DNA from: Anaspis maculata
Lineage: Eukaryota > Arthropoda > Insecta > Coleoptera > Scraptiidae
DNA: 64,000 bases
Assembly: GCA_949128115.1 (NCBI GenBank)
Contig: OX421965.1
Span: 29,445,681 to 29,509,680 of the forward strand
Direction: 5' to 3'
Shown here: in pieces, positions 22,801 through 34,055 of the stretch
Layout: each line of letters opens with the position of its first letter
Numbering within the stretch: position 1 is the first letter of the stretch
The notes under the pieces: model-generated
The model's database searches: none
What the model saw: only the letters and a program-made list of their open reading frames with translations
What the model was told of the DNA's origin: nothing
Made by a program: the position numbers and the translations under genes

Positions 22801-24986
22801 AGCTTTCCAAGTGTGCATTTATGGTGCCTGTGGGAGCACCGATTGCAAATATACACCCCCAGACTAAACGTTGGTCAGGGTGGCGCGATCTGTGTTGCGC
22901 CATATGAGGCGATTGTCGAGACCCGTCAAGCAAATACATCGTAATTCGATGCATTGTATACCGTAGATATCATTTTGGTACAAAAAGTGTCGGTAATTGT
23001 TGAAGGGGGCCCGTTGGGAGGCGAAGCTCGGCTAGGTGGTTCTTTTTTTCCCTGGGCCATGTTGAACCGATCACGACATGTTTGGTATCTTTTCCGACTG
23101 AATTCAATCTCCTGAACTCAAATCCGAGGTGTAAATTTGGATTACAGCAAGTTTGAACAAGTTAACTTGAAAAAACTTGTTTTTTCTTTGACAATTTTGA
23201 CGCTTTTTTCCTACTGTTAGAGGTGTTCATCTTCGAAAATAATTCAGGAGCCATCAGAATAAAGTGTATTCTTCACGAAAATCATCCACTTGATATATAA
23301 TTTGGTTTCTAGAGTTTAAAAAATCGATTTGAACCTTAGTCGGCGCGGCGCAGCGTCTACTGATGACCTGAACACTACAGCATGCACCTGTTAATGAAAA
23401 TAGCCTAAACTATTGAAGAAATAGTGACTTATCTCTGGAAATGCGAGGATCTGTGCAGGATTGAATTCCCTATAAGATTCGCCGTGAATCTCACCACAGG
23501 GTTTTCAGTTATATGAGGGGAGAGGTAACAGTTCCCATTTGGAATATAGAGTATGAATCTTGCTGAAATGTTATGCCTGTCCTCGAATAACTCAAAATCA
23601 TGTAGCGCAATTCATGGCGATTTGAATTATGTTCAGGGAATTCAGTTCTGCACAGATCTTCGAAGTTTGAAAGATGAGCTATCATTTTTTCAATAGTTTG
23701 AGATATTTTTATTTAAAGATGCATGATGTAGTGTTCTGGACATTAGTAGATGCGGCACCAGGTTCAAATCGATTTTTTAGACTCAAGAAACAAAATTATA
23801 CATCGAGTGGATGATTTTCGTGAAGAATGCACTCCAATCTGATGGCTCCTGAAATATTTCCTGAAAGATGAACACCTCGAACAGTAACAAAAAATCGGCA
23901 AAATTGTCAAAGTTCAAGTTCAAAGTAACTTGGAGTGTTTCAAGTTAACTTGTTCAAACTTGTTTTTATCCAAATTTACACATGGGATTCGAGTTCAGGA
24001 GACTGAATTCAGTCGGAAATGATACCTAACTTGTTGTGATCGCTTCTACATGGCCAGGAAAACAAAATTAACCACCTAGCAGAGCTTGGCCCTCCCACGA
24101 CTCCCCTTCAAGAATGATCGACACTTTTTGTGCCAAAATGGTATAAACGGGATATGATGCGTCGAATTATAATGTTTTGGCGTCCAATGGGTTGACGAAT
24201 TTCATCTCCTCCACTTTCAGCTGCATTTTTTTACCGTAGCGTTAATTTTGAATTTCGCGGGTCTGCCGGCTTGCTGCGCACCGGATGTGGGTTTTTTTGC
24301 ACCAGAAAATCATTGTTTGATCTTTTCTCTTCAATTCAAGCCCAAAGGGAGCTTGATCGGTCCAAGAATAATGCTACGGCATGAGTCGCAGATCAGCGAT
24401 GCAACTTCAAGAACCTGAGGACCTGAAAATCGAAGACGCGGACAGGGGAAAGTTTGGGTATTTTGATATGCTGTTGTATCAGGTCCAAACTGTCGATGTG
24501 CAAAAATTCAGCCTTAGGCGAATTATTTCTAGGTCAAAACCTAATTTGACTGGGCTAAACGTATACAAAGCAATATACAGACCGATTCTAACATACGGAT
24601 GCGAAACATGGAACTTGACACGACAACAGAAAAGTAAAATACAAGCCACCGAAATGAAATACCTTAGAAGAGTACGCGGAGTCACAACAAGAGACAAGGT
24701 CAGAAATGAACAAGTACGAGGCGATCTAGAAGTGGAAAGTCTTTTGGAGTTCATAGAAAAGAGAAATCTAAGTTGGTGGGGACATCTGCAAAGAATAAGC
24801 GAAGAGAGACCGGTCAAGAAGATATGGGAGGCCAGGATAGTAACAAAAAGGAAAAGAGGAAGACCAAGACAGACATGGGAAGATACCGTGGAGAAGATTT
24901 TGGAAAACAAAGGAAAGACGTGCAGCGAAGCAAAGACGATGCCAACGAACAAGAAGATGTGGTGCAAATTTGTACATGATTTGTAG
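19826..24986 (+). pseudogene. LINE ORF: AP endonuclease plus reverse transcriptase, two stops, split by an insertion
   Basis: All parts share one frame. Endonuclease: CWNIRSIYG near 19880, ITETK, VIYGPNED, GDFNGRVGR and SDHYLVVA near 20570. RT: NGKSPGHDRITTEMI, IVPIYKKGDKKECNNYRGI, SGFRKGRSVQDH, AFIDLEKAFDRVPR, GLRQGGGMSPLLF, and the catalytic FADDVVIMA near 22040. The C-terminal tail YGCETWN...KRGRPRQTWEDTV lies at 24589-24900. Two in-frame stops break it: TAG at 20117-20119 and TGA at 21461-21463, the latter where a Trp is expected. At 22376 a foldback element is inserted; removing it with one AAC copy continues the frame exactly (MN into VYKAIYRP). The protein would nick target DNA and prime reverse transcription there. 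Now dead. Confidence 0.9.
22376..24557. mobile_element. foldback element, 2182 bp, inserted in the LINE ORF with a 3-bp AAC duplication
   Basis: Ends TAGCCCAG...CTGGGCTA, with AAC immediately on both sides (22373-22375 and 24558-24560). The two halves are inverted copies along most of their length: the segment near 22380-22700 matches 24230-24545 inverted, 23080-23340 matches 23760-24040 inverted, and 23400-23500 weakly matches 23620-23700 inverted. The left arm is longer, with an extra 0.15-0.2 kb near 22.75-22.98 kb. No transposase ORF is visible; the frame that runs into the LINE at 24381 is read-in sequence. Confidence 0.88.
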
Positions 24987-25045
24987 ATATTTATGTGTAT
25001 CCCAACACCTTTTAGAGGGTAGAAGGGAAATTTGATTATATATAT

Positions 25046-25672
25046 AATTTTTTTGCGACACCTGTATATTATAGGTTGTGAAGAATTTTAGCTAACAATT
25101 TCGAAATCTACGGAAAAAATGTTCAGGATAAGTTTTTTCACTTCCAAATTATTTCAAAGGGGAAACCTCCAACAGGGGGGGGTCAATTCTCGGGTGATCA
25201 CCTGTACCTCGCCCTGTACTACGAGTATGTATATGTACTTAAGGACGGCATTTCCTAGTGTTTTTTCTTTAAACGTGAGTTTCATGGGAACTAGTGGAGT
25301 AAGAGACTTGAAAAAAAGAAGAGTAATCTGAAATCTAGAATGAAAATCAATGATTATTTAAAAATTTCAAAGTTCGTAAGACCCGATTTTTTTTTCAAAA
25401 TTTCAATATTTTTTTCAAAAAAACTCCCTCGTTCTCTTGCCAGCCTAGATTCGAATAACTCATTTTTTTTTGTCACATTTTTAGCTGCTCATATTTGGCA
25501 GGAATATGCTCTTTCTCTTTCGCTCTGCAGCTAATCCGCAGTCTGTTACAGCCATTTTTTTTGCTAGGAAATGCCTTTCTTGAAGCCAATTTTTTTGGAA
25601 ATAATTTTGGAAGTTGCATCTCAGATCAGACCGACCGACGTGGTTCAGAGGTGAAATACAGCTGGACTGCTG
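25046..25672 (+). repeat. right copy of the LINE-flanking direct repeat
   Basis: Matches 19255-19884 up to CAGCTGGACTGCTG and then diverges abruptly at about 25673. It therefore holds the 5' UTR and about the first 15 codons of a second LINE copy, cut at its 3' side, which is the reverse of normal LINE truncation. Confidence 0.88.
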
Positions 25673-28600
25673 TATTTCTGTAACGGTGCAACGAATCCGA
25701 TACGGGAGTACTTATTCTGACAAATAAGTAGTGCACTGGTTTATGACTTCAACCTATTTAACATCAAGGGGATCTGTTAACAAAAAAAAATACTCACTGG
25801 CTTATTGTGGCCGAGGGCTGAAAAAAATCATCAAGGCTACGACCGGACTAATCACATTACGCTGAATTTGTATGTATGTGTAATATTTTGGCTTTGATTC
25901 GGAGATCTTCAGCCACAAAAGATCACAATCATTACGTTGAATCGATAGAAAAGTACAATAAACTGAAAATACAGTGATACGTAACGAGGAGCTGGAGGGA
26001 GGCGTTCTTTGCAGCCTACATACTTCTTCCAGGGAGGCTTCAGCCAGATGGGTCCCGCGCTGTGGCCGGTCAGGGGGAGCAGATATCCGCCTAGCTTAGT
26101 CAGGTATCGATATCTGACATTAGCGCCACAACGCAGGCCCTGGCCTTGGCTTGGCTGTATCTTCGGCAAAAACAGCGGCTTGTGAGAGCCGCGCTTCCGC
26201 CAAGCCAAGAGTTCCTTGAAAACCGAGAGTCAGTGAGGCGTTTTGACTTAGGTGACCGTGAGGTAGGTCCAGGTGGACTCCAGTGCCTACATATTTTTTG
26301 AAATGCAAAGAAAATCTTTCCTCCAAATAAGGAACTCATACCACAGGCATTTTGGTAGCTTCACTTCTGGGCGAAAATCTCCGATCAACGACAGCGCAAA
26401 GCGCAACATGGTGCCGCGTGATGGCCGGCGCTACCACAACTGCGACAGAAGACAGAACTGACGTAGGAGCAAAAATGGAACGTAACAAAATCTCAGAACG
26501 TTGATGGATTTGACCAGTAGTCGAATTTTCGGCTGCCAGATAACCTTGTGATAAATAAGTACACGTAACTTTGACAGAGATAAGTATGCCTGCAGTTTGC
26601 TATTATTCCATTTCTGATCCGCTTGCTGGCCGTGGCCATGTCGCTTTTATATACTCGTGTTGTCGTTGTCTATTCGAGTATATTCCAGTTCCACCCGGAA
26701 AGATCTCGAAGGTGCTCGTCGCTTCAATTCTCGCTTCGCTTTGCCTTCGGTAGGTATAAATATTACAGCATTGTCTGGCAGTCCGTTTGCGAGAGCTCTA
26801 GAAAACAGTCATCGGCTTTGCGAAAACTCTGGCACGCTCTCGAAACACGGCTCCTTCGCCAGTTATGCCGATGTGTCTTATTCGCGCATCGTGATCTCCA
26901 GCGAATTTTCTGACATCAATCTTCCATCATATCATTGTACTAAGTATGTACGATTTGTTTTTGGCAGCTTCAATACTTAAAGACACGATGGTTGAATTCT
27001 GTCAAGCCCACCAATCAATTTCTGAATAGAGGAACTTTCACAATTTTGTTCCAAACAAAAAATTAAGATGGCTTGTCTTCCTTGTCAGACTGTTGACCAA
27101 AGTGTAGGTATCTTATAATTATGCAGTTGATGTTGATTGAACGCCACCATTTGAAGCGATACGGACAATATAATTATAAGACAATTGATCGATAGGTTTG
27201 CATCAAGAAACGTGAAATGAGGAACTTTGCAATATAATAACAGGATGTTCGTTATGTTTCCTCCCTATTATATTTTTATCAAGTATGACATCCCTGATGT
27301 GAACTTGTACATATAATTATTATACATTTTGACGCAACAAAAATCATCATCACTGTATGGTGAAACATGCACTTTGACTATAAAGACTCATTGTAGTGAG
27401 GTTGACATCATTTCTACTTGGTTGAAAAAACGTTGCTTGAAACTATAGGTACATTACTGGACAAACGTTAGCTTCGAGTGCCATTCACTACCAAATCTGA
27501 GTCAATTGAACTTGCCAGATACCTTATTACACCTTGCTATAGTATAATGTAATAGATTCTTGAATGAGCATTCGGCTTTGTGATTATTGTCCAAAAATCA
27601 ATCAGTGGCTGCACATTTCACGTCCATATTCCACTTTTTTCTCTGTTGTGTCTTGTAGTCGTTACAGTTCAATCAAGCTTGGTTCTTAAGTGGACGCCAC
27701 TTAGCCACTGCGCACTTTTAATCGCACTTCGCACTTGGACGAAAAAATCGTGTTTCCACCGGCAAACCAGGTGCGAATAACCGGCACTTGGGTTGTACAT
27801 ACGCACACTCAATAATTATCCAATAATAATTTTGTATCTACACGCCTCAATTTAATCAATTTTCCGCGTCACAAATTGATCACGGTTGGTTTACTGAACG
27901 GAATGGATTGATTTTCCCAAGCTACATTTATGTTGTTTTATTACATTGCGGTCGGCCGGAAAATATACGCAATAATTTTTTTGCCGATCGTGCTTTTCAG
28001 AATGATGATGATGATCGGATGCCAAAGCGCGGGCGGATTAATTTGATGCGATGAAAAATTAAACGAGCAAAAATCATTTGAAAAAAAAAAGATGAATAAT
28101 CGTTACCGAAAGTTATGGGAAGTATTATTGCCCTGTTAAAATCTTTATAACGGCGCTCAAAGTCGCTCATTGTTGAGCTTTTTAATTCGCAACGACCCCA
28201 TAAACGATCTATAGGAGGGGGTGTGGGGATGAGCCGGGCAGATAATGCTTGAGTATACTTTAAGCAGTTTGAGCTTTACGATCTTTGGCGGCAATTTTTA
28301 ATGGTGAAAACTTCGGTGATAGGAGGCCCAACGGGAATAAAAAAGACATTGTGATCAAAACGTTTCAGAGGGCTGGGTTCCTACTTAGCGGCTTGCTTGT
28401 GTAAATAAAAGCATGAATAGGCCGCGGCGAAAAATCCGGCTCGTCTTTTTTGTAAACTTTTCTAATTCAATCCAGAATCCGTCACTTGACTGTAAAAAAG
28501 TGGGGAGGATGAAAATTGTGGAAAGTATCAAAGTTTCGATACCTATGGCGGCTTTACAGAACTTTGTATGTCGCCGGCGACAGTGTCGCTGGCCAATAGG

Positions 28601-28708
28601 ATTCGATCTGCCTGTACTCCCTTACCTCCCTTCATAATTCCCGCGACACGAGTTTCTGTCGTCGTGTTGTTCAAATCATTCAACTAAGTGAAGTGGGGGA
28701 TTGTCGCC
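25673..28708. other. no recognised gene; diverged dispersed repeat at about 26660-26915
   Basis: The segment about 26690-26915 (AGATCTCGAAGGTGCTCGTC..., GAGAGCTCTAGAAAACAGTC, CACGGCTCCTTCGCCAG, CGTGATCTCCAGCGAATTT) resembles 56285-56490 in the same order and orientation. It is a shared, old repeat of unknown kind. The rest (25.7-26.6 and 27-28.7 kb) shows only short open frames, and I recognise nothing in it. Confidence 0.45.
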
Positions 28709-28923
28709 GTAAAATAGGGCGTTGCGGAATCAATCCGTCTGAGTTTGTTCCTGACAGAAATTCATCATACAGGTTTTTTTGGGAAGCTACAAGGATGTAC
28801 TTTGGTTTGAGCCTATAGACATTTTCGAAATCCAGAAATTATTTTTTCAAAACTTGATTTTTTTTTTTGATTTCTGCCAATGAATGAACTCAGACGGATT
28901 GATTCCGCAACGCCTCATTTTAC
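28709..28923. mobile_element. small MITE-like inverted repeat, about 215 bp
   Basis: GTAAAATAGGGCGTTGCGGAA... TCAATCCGTCTGAGTT at 28709-28752 is matched inverted by AACTCAGACGGATTGATTCCGC ...CGCCTCATTTTAC at 28884-28923. Similarity extends inward for about 50 bp. The ends look like a short TIR element without coding capacity; no clear target duplication. Confidence 0.65.
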
Positions 28924-29614
28924 CAAGTTGACTCCGTCCTTGAAGGTAAAATGTTTCACGTCAATTGAATGACTTTTAGTAACTATCTGTTCAACTACCA
29001 GTTGATTACTCATCATGTTGCATGGTTGTAATCACGGATGGATGAATTTTTTTTTTTAAGTAAGAACATGTGTTTCATAATATGATTAAAAAATTGAAAA
29101 ATTAGTATATCAGGGTAAAAAGTCTTCGGCTTTATATTATCCTCGTAATGATGTTGTGCCTTTTCCCGCCTTATTGTTCTTTGAACGATTCGTAAAATTG
29201 TAAATCGTGGAATAGTGAATTTGTTTTGTTTAGTGATTTATAATATAGGAGCCAGGGATTGATTTAGTTAATTAGACTTGAAATTCTGAATACAAGTGAA
29301 CGCCTTATAGAGTTCACAAACCAGAACTAGGTTAACAGAGAGACAGTCTTGACCAGTAGGTTTTAAACTTATTGTTCCGATATTCAACATTTCATTTGTT
29401 CATGGCGCTACTATGTAGTTGAGATTGTGGATTGAGAATTATCATCTGATCACTGATTGTTCACACTCTTCGTTTTCAGTGGACTGTAGACACATAACAC
29501 TTTTTGGTTTTTAGACTTTTAATGAACGTTAAAATGAGAAATACAAATGAATTTGCGGAGTTGCGTCGTGCAACAATCTGCTCGTATCGGCCATGTCTCG
29601 TCTTCTTCTTTTTC
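28924..29614. other. no recognised gene
   Basis: AT-rich sequence with no usable open frame and no repeat that I can match elsewhere in the window. Confidence 0.4.
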
Positions 29615-29751
29615 ATTTGAATCAAAAGGAGAAAAAGGAAAAAAAGAGAAAACACTGAAAGATGCAGGTTTTAGAATTTTTTTATTTCTAGAACCTGGAT
29701 CTTTCAGTTAGTGTTTTTTCTTTTTTTCCTTTTTTTTCTTTGGATTCAAAT
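29615..29751. repeat. long imperfect hairpin of purine/pyrimidine arms
   Basis: ATTTGAATC plus a run of GGAGAAAAAGGAAAAAAAGAG, then AACACTGAAAGAT, is answered after a loop of about 10 bases by ATCTTTCAGTTAGTGTT, a TTTTTTCCTTTTTTTTC run and GATTCAAAT. Arms are about 60 bp. It could be a tiny foldback element, or a source of structured RNA if transcribed. Confidence 0.75.
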
Positions 29752-30185
29752 TATTATTTCCTGACCAGGATTCCGGTAAAGAACTAGAGAACTTTTTTGA
29801 CATTTCCCTTTCGATTTTATTTTTTTTTTGTTCATTTAGGGCTTAATTCCAACATATATCTGTCACTGACGAGAGCTAGCAAGCTCGAAACAAGCGTTTG
29901 TTGTTCCAGTTATGGGGGAATCAACGGTCTTTTCGGTGAAATAGTCGATGCGAATTGACATTATTTTCATCTTACCTTTTCTACCTTTATTTTTCCCAAA
30001 AATGAGTTTTGTTGTTGTTGCTGTCACCTAGTGAATAAAATTCTTCTTTTTCGTCGTGTTCTCGCGCATGAGCACTGCATTGAGCCACGAGCTCAAAGCT
30101 ATTGCACAGAGATGACATTGTTAATCCAATAATTGATATGGCGGCCACCTTAAAAAGATATTTTTACAGTTTTAAAACACGAATA
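29752..30185. other. no recognised gene
   Basis: AT-rich, short open frames only, T-rich runs near 29817-29832. Nothing recognised. Confidence 0.4.
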
Positions 30186-30350
30186 CTAAATATTCAATAC
30201 AAGATTAAGTACCTATGTAATAACTTGAAATAAATGGGACAGTTCTCAAATGTCTTTCACGAAACGGGTCCTAAATATTCAATACAAGATAAAGTATGCA
30301 ATAACTTGAAATTAATGGGAAAGTTCTCAAATGTCTTTCACGAAACGGGT
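30186..30350. repeat. two-copy tandem duplication, period about 85 bp
   Basis: CTAAATATTCAATACAAGAT..., TAATAACTTGAAAT, ATGGGA..GTTCTCAAATG, CTTTCACGAAACGGGT occurs at 30186-30270 and again at 30271-30350, the second slightly shorter. It abuts the BEL/Pao remnant and may lie in its 3' region. Confidence 0.75.
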
Positions 30351-31570
30351 GGAGGACACAGCTTCGGAAAGGCACGTTGGGTAATGCCGGTGGAAGTCTT
30401 CACAGTAGCTACACGACTAAGACCATCGAGTTCAGGATGCAAGTCGACGATACGTCCACAGCGCCATCGAAGAGGGGGTAAATTGTCGTCCTTGATCAGA
30501 ACGAGCTGATTTAACGGCAAAGCGCCGCCTGGAACTCTTCCATTTGACACGCTTCTGGAGCTCATCAATTATTGACGATGCCAACGCTCCTAAAAATGTT
30601 ATAAGATTTGTTGAACTCGTTCAAAGCGCTGGAGTCAGTTGTCAGCAGTTGTCGTGAAATCAGGTTCAGGAATTTACGTCAAAGGGCGACTCACCAAGAA
30701 ATGAGCGGGAGTCAAGAGAGCTAAGTCATTGGCATCAGAAGACAGTGGAGAGAGTGGTCGCAAATTTATCACAAGGTGAAGTGCCATTCAATTCCAAGAT
30801 CCAAAGCTGATTCAGCTATCTGTTTGTGACTCGCTTGAATGAATTTTCGAAAAACAATCTCTTCCATATCTCTTCCAGAAGCAAAACGTTTTAAAGTCGA
30901 TATAAAACAAATGCTTGTTAAATCCGACACAAGCTCGATATGAATGGTCTTCGTGGCGAAACATACAAATATCCAAACGTAACATTTACTAGTTTTGCTT
31001 TCCCTGCCCTTCCTGTCCTTAATGATCAACAGACCCGCATAATCAGTCCCAACAACTGCGAAGGGGAAATTCTGGATATTTCTGTCAGTTGGTGAGTTAC
31101 CCATTTTTGGATTAATCCCTCTGGGAGAAACCTAGAAACTCCTGACGCAAGCTTGTACCACCTTTTTGGCTAAGTTCCTGCCATTAGTCGGACAAAAAGA
31201 CTCTCTAAGGCTAAAAAGCAATAATTTTGGCCATTGAGCTTTAGGTGAGCACAGAAAATTTGGACCGTTTCACCACAAACGGTTCTCAATCATTTGAGAA
31301 AGAGAAACCCCCCTTGAAAGGAGATCTGCAGGGTTCAATTTTCTTGGAACGTGAGCCCATGTGTACCGACTTGTGAGGTTTTGTATTTCAGCAACGTGGT
31401 GTGCTACAAACGTTTTCAAAAGAACAGGTTTTGTTTTAACCCATCCCAAAAAATTGTGGAATCTGTCCACAATTGAACACTATCGATTCTGCAGTTCAAC
31501 GACTTGACTACACTGTCAATCAAGCGGCTCAGAATCAGAGCTCCAGGAAGTTCAAGACGAGGAACTGTGT
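30338..31570 (-). pseudogene. pol: decayed BEL/Pao pol fragment (RNase H to integrase end)
   Basis: Reading the minus strand: near 31570-31490 a TVPRLELPGALILSRL RNase H motif; 31470-31270 VKTKPVLLKTFVAHHVAEIQ and PADLLSRG; 31104-30769 an integrase core piece with VGTDYAGLLIIK and FVCFATKTIHIELVSDL; near 30760-30660 a PLSPLSSDANDLALLTPAHFL segment; 30568-30338 a DUF5641-like end with LVLIKDDNLPPLRWRCGRI. The order matches the element at 1-7296, but the sequence is clearly a different family. Multiple frameshifts, and the second integrase Asp/Glu region is damaged. No LTRs found. An old dead copy. Confidence 0.88.
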
Positions 31571-32440
31571 TACGTCGTTTTCTGCTTCTGTTTTGGTTTT
31601 GAATACTTGGACCGATTGAGCCAGTCCGGTACTGCCTTGCCGTTCATTTTCTAGTAGTTTGAGGAATCTCGTTATCCAACAGTGGCCGTTCCGGCAGGCC
31701 AGTTCCGCGTGTCTTTCTCTAATTGGCTGTGGATAAGAACTAGCCCACGGCGCCGGCGGGCAGAATTTGATAAAACAACTCTATTACTTGTGTTACGTTA
31801 GAGACCAGCTGTCACCGGCGCCGGCAAGCCGTCGCCTGGGTGACAACTATGGTTGAAAAGTAGACAGGGAATTTGTTCCACTGACACCGGACAAGTGAAA
31901 AGGGAATTGTATACATGATGTTGATTTTCGGCTGTTTTAGGCAGATGTCAGGTTTTCCCTTGACGAGTTTAGTAATTTTATGCATGTCCGTCGATAGTGT
32001 TTTGGTCAGATGAAGTTTTCCAAGAGACGTAAGCAACTGACTGTGTATTAGTAACATGAAATCGAAAAGATGTTTGTTTTTCGCGTGCTTTGAAACTTTT
32101 GCCTCGACTTGTAGGGATGTCAGTGGGTAGTGTCTGGTCAGTGAAGAGTTGTCGGAGAAAATCGATACATCATTATTTTGTTTATTAATATGTGTTTCTA
32201 CTTTTGTTCAAGGTAACTACAAAAAATACTGGAAGCATATGATGGAGTACCACAATTTTGAGAATGAAAGCGACGATGTGTGTCATGAAAACCTGAACCG
32301 TGAAAAAGGTTCTGCCGTGGAGGACACTGTGTAGTGGAAAGCAAAAAAGAATCGTGTATTTGTATTATTTAGGAGTCTTTTTAAATATGCACCTATAGGA
32401 GAAATTGAGATGAAATGAAAGTACATATGTGCAAAATTCA
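31571..32440. other. no recognised gene
   Basis: Contains a GC-rich patch (CACCGGCGCCGGCAAGCCGTCGCC near 31812) and short open frames. It may contain more of the decayed BEL element beyond 31570, but I could not recognise it. Confidence 0.35.
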
Positions 32441-33625
32441 AAATTTGATAGTTACGTTCCAGTTGTTCATCTGAACTAAGTATAGGTTAAAAAACCCGAT
32501 GTAATCGGTTGAAAAAAGCAAGAGTTCAATACGGCGCTTTGAACTGCCAAAATGTCGAGTTCGACAAATGCACTTTATGTACCTAATTGTCCATCTTGAC
32601 TCAGTATATGTTCAAAATCTCAATCTAATCTGTTAAAATGAACAGAAGTTCAATATGGCAGCCTTGGAAATGTCAAAATGGCAAATTTGACGAATGCATT
32701 CCGATTTTCAGATTTTGACAGAATTTGACAGATGCATCTCGACTGGACTGGACGGACTGCCTAACCAAAGCAAGTAGAGGTTCCAAATCCCTATCGGATA
32801 GGTTGAAAAATGCGAGAGTTCAATATGGTGGCGGAATTAGAATTGTCAAAATGACAAATTTGACAAATGTATTTAGATTGCCCATTTCAAATTGTCATAG
32901 ATTCAAAATCTCAATCGGATAGGTTGGAAAATGCACAAGTTCAAGATGGCGGCCTCTTGAAACGTCAAAAATCAGAATTTGACAGATGTATTTCGGTTGT
33001 CCGCCTCAAGTGGTTATAGGTTTTGAATCCCAATCAGATCGGTTGAAAAATGCAAAAGTTCGATATGGCGGCCTCGGAACTGTCAAAACGTCAAATGTGA
33101 TAGATACACCTCGATTGTTCACCTCAAGTAGGTATAAGGTCTAAATTCCAATCGGGTAGGTCGAAAATGCAAAAGTTCAATATGGCGGCCTTTTGAAACG
33201 TCAAAAATCGAAGATTGACAAATGCATCTCGATTGCCTATACCTAAAACCAGTACAGGTTGAAAATCCCAATCGGATCAATATGGCGGCCTTTTGAAACG
33301 TCATAAATCGAAATTTGATAGATGCATCTCGATTGCCTACCCAAAGCAGGTATAATAGTTGGAAATCCAAATCGATTCGGCTGAAAATCGCAAAAGTTAA
33401 ATATGGCGGTTTTTTAAAACGTCAGAAATCGAAGGTTGACAGATGCATCTTGATTACCTACCTTAAACAAGTAGTATGAGTCGAAAATCTCAATCGTATC
33501 GGTTGCAAAATGGAAAAGTTCAATATGGCGGCCTTTTGAAATGTCAAAAATCAAAATGTGACAGAGGCATCTCGAGTGCCCACCCAATGCAAGTACCTAC
33601 AGGTTGAAAATTCCAATGATGATGG
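32440..33625. repeat. diverged tandem array, period about 119 bp, about 9-10 copies
   Basis: A block of the form GTTGAAAAATGCAAAAGTTCAATATGGCGGCCTTTTGAAACGTCAAAAATCGAAATTTGACAG... (written here only as landmarks AAAAGTTCAATATGGCGG, TTTGACAGATGCATCTCGATTG, AGGTTGAAAATCCCAATCGG) recurs. The TTCAATATGGCGG landmark falls near 32527, 32648, 32820, 32940, 33059, 33177, 33279, 33398 and 33518. Spacing is mostly 118-121 with one short (102) and one long (172) interval. Copies are substantially diverged, so the array is old. No coding. Confidence 0.88.
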
Positions 33626-33971
33626 AATTTTGCTGATGGAACAAAGCTATTGAAACAATTGAATAGCGAACGCTCACAAAAGGGAAAATACCATGAAATT
33701 TCGAATAAAAAAGCAACAAATTGGATTTGGTCGACGGTCGTCTATGTTTTTGGTTTAGATCACGCAAAAAAACCACCGCAAACACGACGATGAATGTGAC
33801 TTGAGAATTCGGCGAACGGTGGCGCGAGCTTGACAGATTCGCGTTAACATCAAGTGAACGGAGCCTCTGCCTCTAGTGCCTCTGCGCGGTGGCGTTGGCG
33901 GAAGTGACAGTAGCGGTCCGACGCTAGGTCGACCGTATTGATGCGAAAAGTTTCACACAGATTTCGATAAA

Positions 33972-34055
33972 ATGGACTACAAAGACGTAATAGAACGCAT
34001 ATGGATCGAAACATGGACTCTTTCTGAAAGTCTGGCCAGAAGGTCCGATGGAATT
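33972..34055 (+). pseudogene. first part of a host-like coding exon, interrupted by the Polinton
   Basis: An ATG at 33972 in the context GATAAAATGGAC opens 28 uninterrupted codons (MDYKDVIERIWIETW...RRSDGI) right up to the Polinton-like insertion. The last two codons are the target site GGAATT. Upstream (33830-33971) is GC-richer, 5'-UTR-like sequence without repeats. On the far side, after the second GGAATT, the same frame continues (IQDLVENKT) to a TGA at 45084. Together these read as one protein-coding exon split by the element. I do not recognise the protein. Short length keeps this uncertain. Confidence 0.4.
34050..34055. repeat. 6-bp target site duplication, left copy (GGAATT)
   Basis: GGAATT directly precedes AGTAGGTATGG at 34056, and is repeated at 45051-45056 directly after ...CATACCTACT. 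Six bases is the duplication length of Polinton/Maverick integrase. Confidence 0.92.

Larger units (their letters stand above)
19255..25672 (+). mobile_element. CFDP2/RTE-like LINE bracketed by 0.63-kb direct repeats
   Basis: One non-LTR retrotransposon with an AP endonuclease, RT and a C-terminal zinc-free tail typical of the RTE/craniofacial-development-protein-2-like group. The 5' region 19255-19884 is repeated in direct orientation at 25046-25672, immediately after a short 3' UTR ending in an AT-repeat tail (GATTATATATATAAT). A 2.18-kb foldback element interrupts the ORF at 22376. This looks like a full-length copy followed head-to-tail by the first 0.63 kb of another copy. Confidence 0.85.

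Noticed and set aside
24381..24557. N-terminal 59 codons of the frame at 24381-24986
   Set aside because: They are encoded by the foldback element that interrupts the LINE; only codons from 24558 on belong to the LINE.
22376..24557. TA target duplication for the foldback (element GCCCAG...CTGGGC)
   Set aside because: It would leave a stop in the LINE frame at the empty site, whereas the AAC parse restores the frame exactly.
26030..26340. possible coding region on the minus strand near 26.1-26.3 kb
   Set aside because: Two overlapping frames of similar length, neither with a motif or splice context; could be repeat-derived but has no match in the window.
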